Below, in pieces: positions 1 to 5,452 of a stretch of 8,179 nt of DNA. The position numbers and the translations under genes are program-made. Below the pieces are notes generated by a model. It ran no database searches. It was not told the DNA's origin and worked only from the letters and a program-made list of their open reading frames with translations. This DNA comes from Chloroflexota bacterium (GTDB lineage Bacteria > Chloroflexota > Dehalococcoidia > UBA3495), in the NCBI GenBank assembly GCA_022576105.1, contig JACZRM010000068.1, positions 1 through 8,179 on the forward strand. The letters run 5' to 3'. Every line of letters starts with the position of its first letter. The first letter of the stretch is position 1.

Positions 1-254
1 CTGCTAGCGGCGCCCGGTTTATCCGGGCTGATAGCTACATCCTCACAACACACTGCCGCCGTAGCCTCAATCGGCGAGGCAAACGGTTGCTCAAATTTTG
101 CCAGGTCTACTTTGTCGCCAATGCCCTGGGCAATTTCACTGATGCTGGCTTCGGCCGGCTGGGTGGCGGTAAAGCTGAAGATGCTCAGCATTCCAACCAC
201 AGCCAGGGCCACCATAATGGCCAAACCAGCAGGTATAGCGATTCTTTTATCCAT
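1..254 (-). CDS. Exported protein of unknown function, N-terminal part (runs off left edge)
   Basis: Reading the minus strand from the ATG at 254 gives 84 codons open to the window edge. The N-terminus is MDKR followed by a long hydrophobic stretch (about residues 5-28), then a small-residue region with Ala-Glu-Ala at 34-36, a plausible signal peptidase I site; without cleavage it would be a membrane anchor. The visible mature part is mildly acidic and carries a Cys-Cys pair at residues 69-70. An AAGGAG stretch lies about 11 nt upstream of the ATG, which supports the start. I do not recognise the family and assign no function. Two promoter-like sites upstream (393-425 and 646-674) point towards it. 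The overlapping plus-strand ORF in this stretch looks like a shadow. Confidence 0.7.
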   Translation of the reverse strand, partial: MDKRIAIPAGLAIMVALAVVGMLSIFSFTATQPAEASISEIAQGIGDKVDLAKFEQPFASPIEATAAVCCEDVAISPDKPGAAS

Positions 255-392
255 TTGTTTAGTGTCTCCTTTTGGATTTCCCTGAGTGTAAGAGATATCT
301 TGGGGTGGATAATTCAGATTTTTACGTCATTCAAACCTCTCACCATGTAATATTGCTTGGCACACTGGTACCAATTAAAGTTATTCTCTAGG

Positions 393-425
393 ATTGTACC
401 CACTGAAGTATTACCCCAGTATTAC
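393..425 (-). promoter_or_regulatory. Candidate activator-type promoter: 11-bp direct repeats plus TACAAT
   Basis: On the plus strand AGTATTAC occurs at 407-414 and again at 418-425, a period of 11 bp or one helical turn. Read on the minus strand, the repeats end 8 bp upstream of TACAAT (398-393), a fair -10 hexamer, while the -35 position has no TTGACA-like sequence. This resembles promoters of OmpR/PhoB-type regulators, where a direct-repeat box replaces the -35. It would start transcription near 386 towards the gene at 254. The layout is seen; activator control is inference. Confidence 0.35.
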
Positions 426-552
426 GAATATTGGGCCACCGGCGGCCTGAACTTGGGAACTGTCGAAGGGTCCAGGGGAATGTGAAAAAATACTGGTAAA
501 TATTGCACTTCTAAGCCCGTTCTCCTCCTTATAGAATTCTGATCACCCCCTA

Positions 553-572
553 GAATCCTGGATTGAATCCTG
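553..572. repeat. Direct repeat GAATCCTG x2 with overlapping palindromes
   Basis: GAATCCTG occurs at 553-560 and 565-572 (period 12). The same bases form two overlapping 5+1+5 palindromes: AATCC-T-GGATT at 554-564 and GGATT-G-AATCC at 560-570. The element lies about 70 bp downstream of the start site expected from the promoter at 646-674. It could be an operator or a leader-RNA element, or it may be chance. Confidence 0.4.
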
Positions 573-645
573 AATTCCCTGGGGATTCGCCGATGCAGAC
601 CACCATAAAAGGCAGACAGGTTCGACATGTAACCCAATCTTGGAG

Positions 646-674
646 ACTATACTAATTGGCAACACTAGTGTCAA
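646..674 (-). promoter_or_regulatory. Near-consensus sigma-70 promoter, leftward
   Basis: On the minus strand TTGACA (674-669) is followed after exactly 17 bp by TATAGT (651-646), five of six bases of the -10 consensus. Transcription would start near 639 and run left. A perfect 10-bp palindrome, ACACTAGTGT (662-671), overlaps the inner half of the -35 and could be an operator. The nearest well-supported gene downstream starts at 254, giving a leader of about 385 nt unless the short ORF at 422-628 is real. Confidence 0.65.
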
Positions 675-776
675 GGAAGTTCAAGTGCCGATTAGCTGAA
701 TTTTTATCCCAGCCCGGCCGGCGGCTACTCAAGCCAAGCATCCCCGCTGGGCGGCATCGTGCCAATACAAAAGGGG

Positions 777-1547
777 CTAGGGGCTGTAGTCAACGGTGCG
801 CTTGGCGTTCAGTCTCCGACCATCTGAATTTCTGGCCAGCACTTCAATCAGGTTGACGCCGACACTCAGCCTGACCAGCGTGGAGAAGTTTCCTGCTTCG
901 TCAACCGCCACTCCAACTCCCTTAACGGTTATCGTTGCCTGGGGAACTGTCTTGCCGGTCACTCGAATAAACTGATTGGCGACTATGACCTGGTCGGTAG
1001 GCTCGGTCACCAGCAGGAAGAATGGCGGCGGCGAGGGCCGAATATAGCTGACGGTGGCAAATTCTCTAAGTTGCTCTCCCCTGATGTTGGTGGCCAACAC
1101 TTCAATCACATTTGCGCCCAAGGACAGAGACACCTCGGTCGTGAATTCCCCGGCATCGTTTACGATTACCCTGCTGCCATTGATGGTGATGGTATTTTTG
1201 ATGTTGGTAATTCCTCTGACGGTCAGGTTTCGCCCAAGCACCGTGATGTTATCCGGTGGCTCTAGAATATCAACGAATAAGTCCACTTCGGGTAAGGGCG
1301 TCGGTATTGGTGTTTCGGTTGGCTCGGGTAGGGGAGTCTGGGTTGGTGTGGGTGTCGGCACTGCCGTTGGTATGGTGATGGGCGTGGGCGTTGGTGTAGA
1401 AGGTTCAATGGTGCGCTCTACTCCCATATTGGCAAAGTCTATGCGGTCAACCGGCTGGAAGCACCCGGCCAATAGCAGCATCGCCAGTAACGCCAGCGCA
1501 ATTGCCGGTCTGGTTCGCTTAATCGCCGCCGAATTTGCCCTATACAC
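777..1547 (-). CDS. Lipoprotein with Pro/Thr linker and two Ig-like repeats
   Basis: 256 residues from a GTG start, 8 bp after the kinase stop codon. A basic n-region (residues 1-14) and hydrophobic core (15-26) lead to the lipobox LAGC with the lipidated Cys at 29, so the mature protein should be anchored on the outer face of the membrane. Residues about 50-87 are a Thr-Pro-rich linker, likely an extended stalk. Two tandem beta-rich repeats follow (about 90-169 and 177-256). They align at a period of 86 residues, for example GANVIEVLA against GVNLIEVLA and DAGEFTT against EAGNFST, a pattern typical of small bacterial Ig-like or glucodextranase-B-like domains. No catalytic motif is visible. 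Position as third gene behind a response regulator and kinase suggests a surface binding or accessory role in that signalling unit; this is inference. No strong Shine-Dalgarno precedes the GTG, so translation is probably coupled to the kinase gene. Confidence 0.8.
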   Translation of the reverse strand: MYRANSAAIKRTRPAIALALLAMLLLAGCFQPVDRIDFANMGVERTIEPSTPTPTPITIPTAVPTPTPTQTPLPEPTETPIPTPLPEVDLFVDILEPPDNITVLGRNLTVRGITNIKNTITINGSRVIVNDAGEFTTEVSLSLGANVIEVLATNIRGEQLREFATVSYIRPSPPPFFLLVTEPTDQVIVANQFIRVTGKTVPQATITVKGVGVAVDEAGNFSTLVRLSVGVNLIEVLARNSDGRRLNAKRTVDYSP

Positions 1548-1555
1548 CCCGGTTA

Positions 1556-2539
1556 CTAATCCGCCAGGTGTTCGCGCAGGGGAAGACTGAGCAAAAACTC
1601 GGTATGATGGTTGGGGTCGGGCTCGATAATGCTTTCGATGGTCAGCTCACCGCCGTATTTTTTGGCCAGACTTCTGCCGATGAATAAACCCAGCCCGGAA
1701 GTGGTCTTCTCCTCCCGCTTGGCGGCTTCGGGAGTCCATCCCCGGTCAAAGATGTGCCTCATATAATGAGCGGCAACTCCAGGGCCATCATCCCAAACCC
1801 GAACGAAGAAATGGGTGGGGTTTTTGGTCAACCTGATCTCAACACGCTGGGTGGCGAACCGGACCGAGTTGTCCACCAGGTTGGTTACTATATGCTCAAT
1901 GGCCGAGCTGTCGCAGTAAACAATACCGAATTCCGATGGCTCGGCCCACCAGGTAATTTCTTTATGGCCATCCGTAGCGACCAGGGTATATCGATCGACT
2001 ATCCTTCTGATTAGTTCTGAGGGTTCCACTGGTTGCAGGTCCACCGCCAAGTCGGGAGCTTCCATTTGGACCAGCACCTGCACGTTAGACATCATCAGCC
2101 TGAAATTGGGCGCCTGGCCCTCAATCTCGTCCAGCAGTTCCTTTACCTCGGGATACAGGTCGGACTCGGTGGAATGGAGCAAAGTGCGCAGCTCCCGCTC
2201 CTTGCCTAAGATCCGGCGCAGCGGCCGGCCCAAATCGTGGTGAAACAGCTCAAAGTATTGCTGAGTAAGCTGACCCCAAATTTCTGAAGTCCGTTGCGTC
2301 GTCTCTTCCGCGGTAGCAACGTGGTTGAACAAACGGGGTAGAAAATAAGAAAGAGTTGTAATCATCAATCCGGCGCATAGTACTGCTACGCCCACATACG
2401 CCAGCGGTTCAATTACCCATAACGTAGGAGAAAACCAGGCGCCAAAAAACGGTGAGAGTAGCAGTCCGGCCAACCCCAGGGCGATTACCAGGCAGCCGAA
2501 AATCTTGAACCACTTCTGCAGCAGAATCGATCGCAACAA
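1556..2539 (-). CDS. Two-component sensor histidine kinase with minimal extracytoplasmic loop
   Basis: 327 residues. Two transmembrane segments (about 12-34 and 46-66) are separated by only about 10 residues, so there is no periplasmic or surface sensor domain, and no HAMP domain is evident. The dimerisation and phosphoacceptor region has the H-box HHDLGRPL with His101 as the likely phosphorylated residue. The ATPase domain shows an N-box (N220 and N224 in NLVDN), a G1 box DDGPGV (250-255) and a G2 box SGLGL (281-285). The kinase should autophosphorylate on His and transfer to the regulator encoded immediately upstream. The canonical phosphatase position four residues after the His is Arg105 instead of Thr/Asn. 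The start is TTG: upstream in frame there is only TTG before a TAG at 2563-2561, and the first Met (59) would remove most of the membrane region. TTG at 2536 is an equal alternative. The gap to the regulator stop is 4 bp, which implies coupled translation. Confidence 0.88.
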   Translation of the reverse strand: MLRSILLQKWFKIFGCLVIALGLAGLLLSPFFGAWFSPTLWVIEPLAYVGVAVLCAGLMITTLSYFLPRLFNHVATAEETTQRTSEIWGQLTQQYFELFHHDLGRPLRRILGKERELRTLLHSTESDLYPEVKELLDEIEGQAPNFRLMMSNVQVLVQMEAPDLAVDLQPVEPSELIRRIVDRYTLVATDGHKEITWWAEPSEFGIVYCDSSAIEHIVTNLVDNSVRFATQRVEIRLTKNPTHFFVRVWDDGPGVAAHYMRHIFDRGWTPEAAKREEKTTSGLGLFIGRSLAKKYGGELTIESIIEPDPNHHTEFLLSLPLREHLAD

Positions 2540-2543
2540 AAAA

Positions 2544-3332
2544 TTACATCTTGGGGGGTACTAAACGGTAACCCTGGTCCCGTATGTTGATAATCAGGTC
2601 GCCGGCCCCCAATTTAAGGTTGAGCGCATTGCCCAGGGACACTTTGATTTCACGGATACGCACCCTCAAAGAGGCTCTCGCCTCTTCGCCCTCTGAAAAT
2701 CGCTCCAGACGGCTAAAAGGAACCAATTCTCCAGGGCTTCGGTACCAGGTGGACGCCAGCTCACGAAGTATCTCAAACTTCATGCCGTGGATGTCATCCA
2801 CCGGCGCAGTTTCATCACCCGTCTTAACGTAGACCAGTTTGGCCGCCAGGTCTAAAACGATGCTGCTGCCTATTGCGATCGTTTCCGGAGTCCTCCCGAT
2901 CAACCGGCGCAGCCTGAGCACCACCTCTTCCGGGCTGGCCAGCTTGTCGATAAAATCTACCGGCGAGTCCCATTTCAGGCTGCCCCGCACTGCGGTCTCT
3001 CGCTCCGGGCCTCGCGTATATTGGGTGAACATTAACACCGGAAGTTTTGGGTGGCGCTCAACAATTTTCTGCAGGATTTCCAGCCCTTTGAATTGATCTT
3101 CCTTATATTCGCCTAAACGTACATCCAACAACACGCCATCGGGCTTTTCCTCGGCAATGGTATACAAGGCCGCCGCTTCAAAATCTTCACCGCCGGCCCA
3201 TTGTGAGTCGGTTTCGATTACTAGAGTATTCCACCCTTCTTCATCCAGCCGACGGCGCACGGCTCGGACAATAGGAGACTCCCATTCGTCGTCTACTATT
3301 AGTATTTTATTTTGACCCACGCTGACCGACAT
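2544..3332 (-). CDS. OmpR/PhoB-family response regulator with enlarged receiver
   Basis: 262 residues from ATG. The N-terminal receiver (about 8-145) carries the acidic pair Asp14/Asp15, the likely phosphoacceptor Asp70 in VLLDVRL, Thr103 in MFTQ and the conserved Lys130 in DFIDK. The C-terminal part (about 151-262) is a winged-helix DNA-binding domain of the Trans_reg_C type: GMKFEILREL corresponds to the first helix, RASLRVRIREIK to the recognition helix, and INIRDQGYRLVPP to the closing beta hairpin. Spacing between receiver landmarks is longer than in PhoB (see findings), with extra residues after Asp70 (EYKEDQF) and before Lys130. It is the first gene of a unit with the kinase and lipoprotein. 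The ATG has no good Shine-Dalgarno; the leader ends in a duplicated CGTAAATG, so an out-of-frame ATG sits 8 nt upstream of the chosen start. Confidence 0.88.
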   Translation of the reverse strand: MSVSVGQNKILIVDDEWESPIVRAVRRRLDEEGWNTLVIETDSQWAGGEDFEAAALYTIAEEKPDGVLLDVRLGEYKEDQFKGLEILQKIVERHPKLPVLMFTQYTRGPERETAVRGSLKWDSPVDFIDKLASPEEVVLRLRRLIGRTPETIAIGSSIVLDLAAKLVYVKTGDETAPVDDIHGMKFEILRELASTWYRSPGELVPFSRLERFSEGEEARASLRVRIREIKVSLGNALNLKLGAGDLIINIRDQGYRLVPPKM

Positions 3333-3378
3333 TTACGCATTTACGCCACTTGCTAAGGACGAGTTAGGCTCAGACAGG

Positions 3379-3405
3379 ACAATAGTTCCTGAACCGACCA
3401 GTCAA
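3379..3405 (-). promoter_or_regulatory. Candidate promoter of the response regulator operon
   Basis: On the minus strand TTGACT (3405-3400, five of six to consensus) is followed after 15 bp by TATTGT (3384-3379, four of six). The spacing is short for sigma-70, so this is tentative. It would give a leader of about 40 nt before the ATG at 3332. Confidence 0.3.
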
Positions 3406-3470
3406 AATTTGTCTCAAATCATTCTACCAGAGTACCAACCCCCAGCACATTTTAGTTGGTTGTGTGGGAT

Positions 3471-3498
3471 TTGACCAAAAGTATCACTTGGGTCTAAG
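3471..3498 (+). promoter_or_regulatory. Weak candidate rightward promoter into the gene-poor gap
   Basis: TTGACC (3471-3476) and TCTAAG (3493-3498) are separated by 16 bp. They match the sigma-70 hexamers at five and four of six positions. The only thing downstream on this strand is the repeat-rich stretch of 3505-3900, so the site matters only if an RNA is made there. Confidence 0.2.
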
Positions 3499-3564
3499 GG
3501 GTAAGACGATGATTGGCCCTGGAAAGTTCCTCCGAAAGGCTCCACCTTAGAACGCACCATTGAA

Positions 3565-3591
3565 GGGATACGCCATGAGGGGATACGCCAT
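3565..3591. repeat. Tandem repeat GGGATACGCCAT, period 15 bp
   Basis: GGGATACGCCAT occurs at 3565-3576 and 3580-3591. The pair sits inside a larger inverted repeat: ATTGAAGG (3559-3566) can pair with CCTTCAAT (3601-3608), placing most of both copies in the loop. It could be a protein-binding site, part of an RNA fold, or simple slippage. Confidence 0.55.
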
Positions 3592-3660
3592 TGATAGGAA
3601 CCTTCAATTTAGATCAACGCTGGACGCAGGAGCGATATGCAGAGGGACCGACAACGCAGG

Positions 3661-3840
3661 CGCCGGCAATAAATGGCCAAGGGCGTTAGGAACTGGGCTG
3701 AAACTAATTGGTAACCGATGTATAACCGGGAGCGCAAGAGGTAAAACCGGCAAGGGTGGAAGATTCTAGTTGCGGCAATCTTGGGAAGGGTCAGGGTGAA
3801 CGTAAACTAAAGTTCTGGGAAGCCAATTAATCCTGGTCGC
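3661..3840 (-). terminator. Possible Rho-dependent termination region behind rho
   Basis: No stem plus U-tract follows the rho stop. By hand count, the minus strand over these 180 nt contains 58 C and 33 G, the C-over-G skew favoured at Rho-dependent terminators. The C-rich stretch begins about 85 nt past the stop codon. The composition is observed; the function is inference, and some small hairpins within the stretch argue against a fully unstructured rut site. Confidence 0.3.
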
Positions 3841-3924
3841 TGAATGACGCTTGAGTGGGGAAAATTTCAGCCGCGCATCTGGTATTCAAAGATTTCATTT
3901 GAGTACGTTTTCCATGAGTTAGGA

Positions 3925-5217
3925 TTAAGTTTCCTTGTTCAAGTTTTCCAGAAACTCCTTGTTGGTGTTGTATTTGGCCAGGCGTTCCAACACCCGCTCG
4001 GTGGAACTGCTGGAACCGTCATTGGAGATTAGCGAAATCATGCGTCGGAGCAGCCAGATCTGCTTCATGGTCTCTTCACTATAGAGCAGCTCTTCCTTTC
4101 GGGTACCGCTGCGAACAATATCCACCGCCGGGAAGAATCGCCGGTCCGCCAGCTTGCGATCAAGATGGAGCTCCATGTTGCCAGTGCCTTTGAACTCCTC
4201 GTAAATCACCTCATCCATCCGGCTGCCAGTGTCCACCAAACAGGTGGCAATGATGGTCAAGCTGCCGCCTCCTTCAATGTTTCGGGCGGCCCCAAAGAAT
4301 TTCTTGGGCGGATACAGGGCCACTGGATCGATGCCGCCGGAAAGGGTGCGGCCGCTGGAAGGGACGGCCAGGTTGTAGGCCCGGGCCAAGCGGGTGATAC
4401 TGTCCAGAAGAATAATCACGTTGCGGCCGGTTTCCACCAGCCGTTTAGACCGCTCCAGGGCCAACTCAGCAACCCGGCACTGGTCCTCTACCGACTCGTC
4501 AAAGGTGGAAGCAAAGACATCCCCCTGGACCGCTCGCCGCATCTCGGTTACTTCTTCCGGGCGCTCACCGATGAGAACGACCATTAGCACGGCGTCGGGG
4601 TTGTTCACGGCCACGCTGTTGGCGATCTGCCGCAGAATAGTCGTCTTGCCCGCCTTTGGTGGAGAAACTACCAGACCCCGCTGACCCAGGCCAATGGGGG
4701 AGAACAGGTCAATCATGCGGGTGGATAGATTGGTGTTTTCAACCTCCAGGACCACCATTTCCTCCGGGAAAATGGGAGTCAGGTACTCAAACTGGGTCCT
4801 GCTTCGTGAATGTATCTGTTCGGGGTCCAGGTCGTTGACCTTTTCCACCCGCACCAGGCCAAAGTAACGCTCGCCTTCTTTGGGGGGGCGGACCTGTCCG
4901 GTGACGGTATCACCAGTCTTGAGTCCAAAGCGACGAATTTGCGATTGAGAAATATAAACGTCGCCCGCTGCAGAATGGTAATGTATCTGGCGCAGGAAAC
5001 CGTAGCCTTCGTCCATGATTTCCAAGATGCCCGAGGATATCAGGGATTGCTGAGAAGACGCCAACTGGAAGATTCGGCTGAGTAATTCCTCTCGCCTCAG
5101 GTTGACCAACGCGGAGCCGTCTTCAATACCGACCTCTTGGGCCACCTCAAGAAGCTCTTCCTTGCTCTTTTGGCCCAAGAGGGATACGTCCATTATCTGT
5201 TGCGTTGTGGTTGTCAT
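3925..5217 (-). CDS. rho: Transcription termination factor Rho
   Basis: 430 residues from the ATG at 5217, close to the usual 420-residue size. Rho is a hexameric RNA helicase that terminates transcription by translocating along C-rich nascent RNA. Domains in order: SAP-like Rho_N (about 9-52); cold-shock-like RNA-binding domain (about 60-128, with GYGFLR, DVYIS and YFGLVRV); RecA-like ATPase (about 165-400). Key motifs are the P-loop PPKAGKTT with Lys191, the catalytic-Glu segment GERPEEV (Glu218), Walker B IILLDS (Asp272), the Q-loop region LSGGIDP, the R-loop region [10 protein letters not shown], and [10 protein letters not shown], which carries the expected arginine finger. All look intact. 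An upstream in-frame ATG at 5295 would add 26 residues, but GAGGTGA placed 5 nt before ATG 5217 decides for the shorter form. The gene follows pyrG after 235 bp, with a candidate promoter and an inverted repeat in between. Confidence 0.97.
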   Translation of the reverse strand: MTTTTQQIMDVSLLGQKSKEELLEVAQEVGIEDGSALVNLRREELLSRIFQLASSQQSLISSGILEIMDEGYGFLRQIHYHSAAGDVYISQSQIRRFGLKTGDTVTGQVRPPKEGERYFGLVRVEKVNDLDPEQIHSRSRTQFEYLTPIFPEEMVVLEVENTNLSTRMIDLFSPIGLGQRGLVVSPPKAGKTTILRQIANSVAVNNPDAVLMVVLIGERPEEVTEMRRAVQGDVFASTFDESVEDQCRVAELALERSKRLVETGRNVIILLDSITRLARAYNLAVPSSGRTLSGGIDPVALYPPKKFFGAARNIEGGGSLTIIATCLVDTGSRMDEVIYEEFKGTGNMELHLDRKLADRRFFPAVDIVRSGTRKEELLYSEETMKQIWLLRRMISLISNDGSSSSTERVLERLAKYNTNKEFLENLNKET

Positions 5218-5219
5218 GT

Positions 5220-5226
5220 TCACCTC
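5220..5226 (-). promoter_or_regulatory. Strong ribosome binding site fixing the rho start
   Basis: GAGGTGA on the minus strand matches the anti-Shine-Dalgarno well. Its GAGG core ends 5 nt before the ATG at 5217. This selects 5217 over the in-frame ATG at 5295, which lies inside an inverted repeat and has no comparable site. Confidence 0.75.
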
Positions 5227-5266
5227 GTTATCGTGCCGGTCGTTACGTTGCCGGAATTCTGTTAAG

Positions 5267-5296
5267 TTTGGTATAAGATTCAGGGAAAATACCAAA
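5267..5296. repeat. 8+8 bp inverted repeat in the rho leader
   Basis: TTTGGTAT (5267-5274) and ATACCAAA (5289-5296) are perfect complements around a 14-nt loop; a G-T and an A-T pair extend the stem outward. It lies about 50-80 nt upstream of the rho ATG, downstream of the candidate rho promoter, so it would be in the leader RNA. There is no T-run behind it, so it is not a typical terminator. It could be an operator or a leader hairpin. Confidence 0.5.
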
Positions 5297-5319
5297 TTCT
5301 GGTCTTTGCATCCCGGAAA

Positions 5320-5349
5320 TTAATACTCGCTGGCCGGGGCATCTGTCTT
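5320..5349 (-). promoter_or_regulatory. rho: Candidate promoter for rho
   Basis: On the minus strand AAGACA (5349-5344) and TATTAA (5325-5320) are separated by 18 bp, each matching four of six consensus bases. It would give rho a leader of about 95 nt carrying the inverted repeat at 5267-5296. The match is weak, and rho may also be reached by readthrough from pyrG, since no intrinsic terminator is visible between them. Confidence 0.3.
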
Positions 5350-5452
5350 GATGTAGATACCTGGCTTTATTCGTGTCTGAGGAAGTAATGCGGTTAAGTT
5401 GCTGTGTCTCGCTTTGTAAGTCTTGAATTAGTGAGGCTAGTAATAAACCCTC

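Larger units (their letters stand above)
255..776. other. Intergenic region upstream of the exported protein, no convincing gene
   Basis: About 520 bp separate the lipoprotein stop from the start of the exported protein. I see no gene I would defend. A minus-strand ORF (422-637) starts with TTG, or with ATG at 628, has no Shine-Dalgarno sequence and a low-complexity translation. The region holds a near-consensus minus-strand promoter (646-674), overlapping palindromes (553-572), and an 11-bp tandem repeat next to a -10-like hexamer (393-425). GC-rich inverted repeats at about 708-751, just behind the lipoprotein gene (CCCAGC at 708-713 pairing with GCTGGG at 746-751), could fold at the 3' end of that transcript. 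They lack the downstream U-tract of an intrinsic terminator. Confidence 0.6.
3333..3924. other. Gene-poor gap between rho and the response regulator
   Basis: About 590 bp without a gene I can support. The plus-strand ORF at 3560-3769 starts with TTG, has no Shine-Dalgarno, and its translation matches nothing I know. The stretch contains a 15-bp tandem repeat (3565-3591), several inverted repeats, a strong strand skew, and a weak promoter candidate for each strand. No intrinsic terminator (stem followed by a T-run) is evident behind rho. It may hold 3' and 5' untranslated sequences, a structured RNA, or decayed sequence. Confidence 0.5.

Noticed and set aside
360..376. Sigma-54-like TTGGCAC on the plus strand
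   Set aside because: The -12 element at the required spacing is TACC rather than TTGC, so the GG-N10-GC rule fails.
422..637. 71-codon minus-strand ORF (TTG start)
   Set aside because: No ribosome site at the TTG or at ATG 628, and an uneven translation spanning short repeats. An AAGGAGGAG at 522-530 lies too far (about 15 nt) before an internal GTG. Kept only as a possibility under the promoter finding.
691..751. Intrinsic terminator behind the lipoprotein gene
   Set aside because: GC-rich inverted repeats are present, but on the transcribed strand they are followed by AAAAATT, not a T-run.
1054..1590. 178-codon plus-strand ORF rich in Gly-Val
   Set aside because: It is the antisense shadow of the Thr-Pro linker and repeats of the lipoprotein, which has a signal peptide, lipobox and operon position.
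3560..3769. 69-codon plus-strand ORF in the rho-regulator gap
   Set aside because: TTG start without a Shine-Dalgarno; it begins in the tandem repeat and resembles no known protein.
3505..3890. RNase P RNA (rnpB) on the plus strand
   Set aside because: Length and a few strings (GGAAAGT, GGTAAAACCGG, TGAATGAC) are suggestive, but the conserved GAGGAAAGTCC, ACAGAAA, GAGCAAG-CCAAATA and 3' ACAGAA elements are not present in order.
5218..5295. N-terminal 26-residue extension of Rho
   Set aside because: ATG 5295 lies inside an inverted repeat with no ribosome site, whereas ATG 5217 has GAGGTGA at ideal spacing and gives a normal family length.
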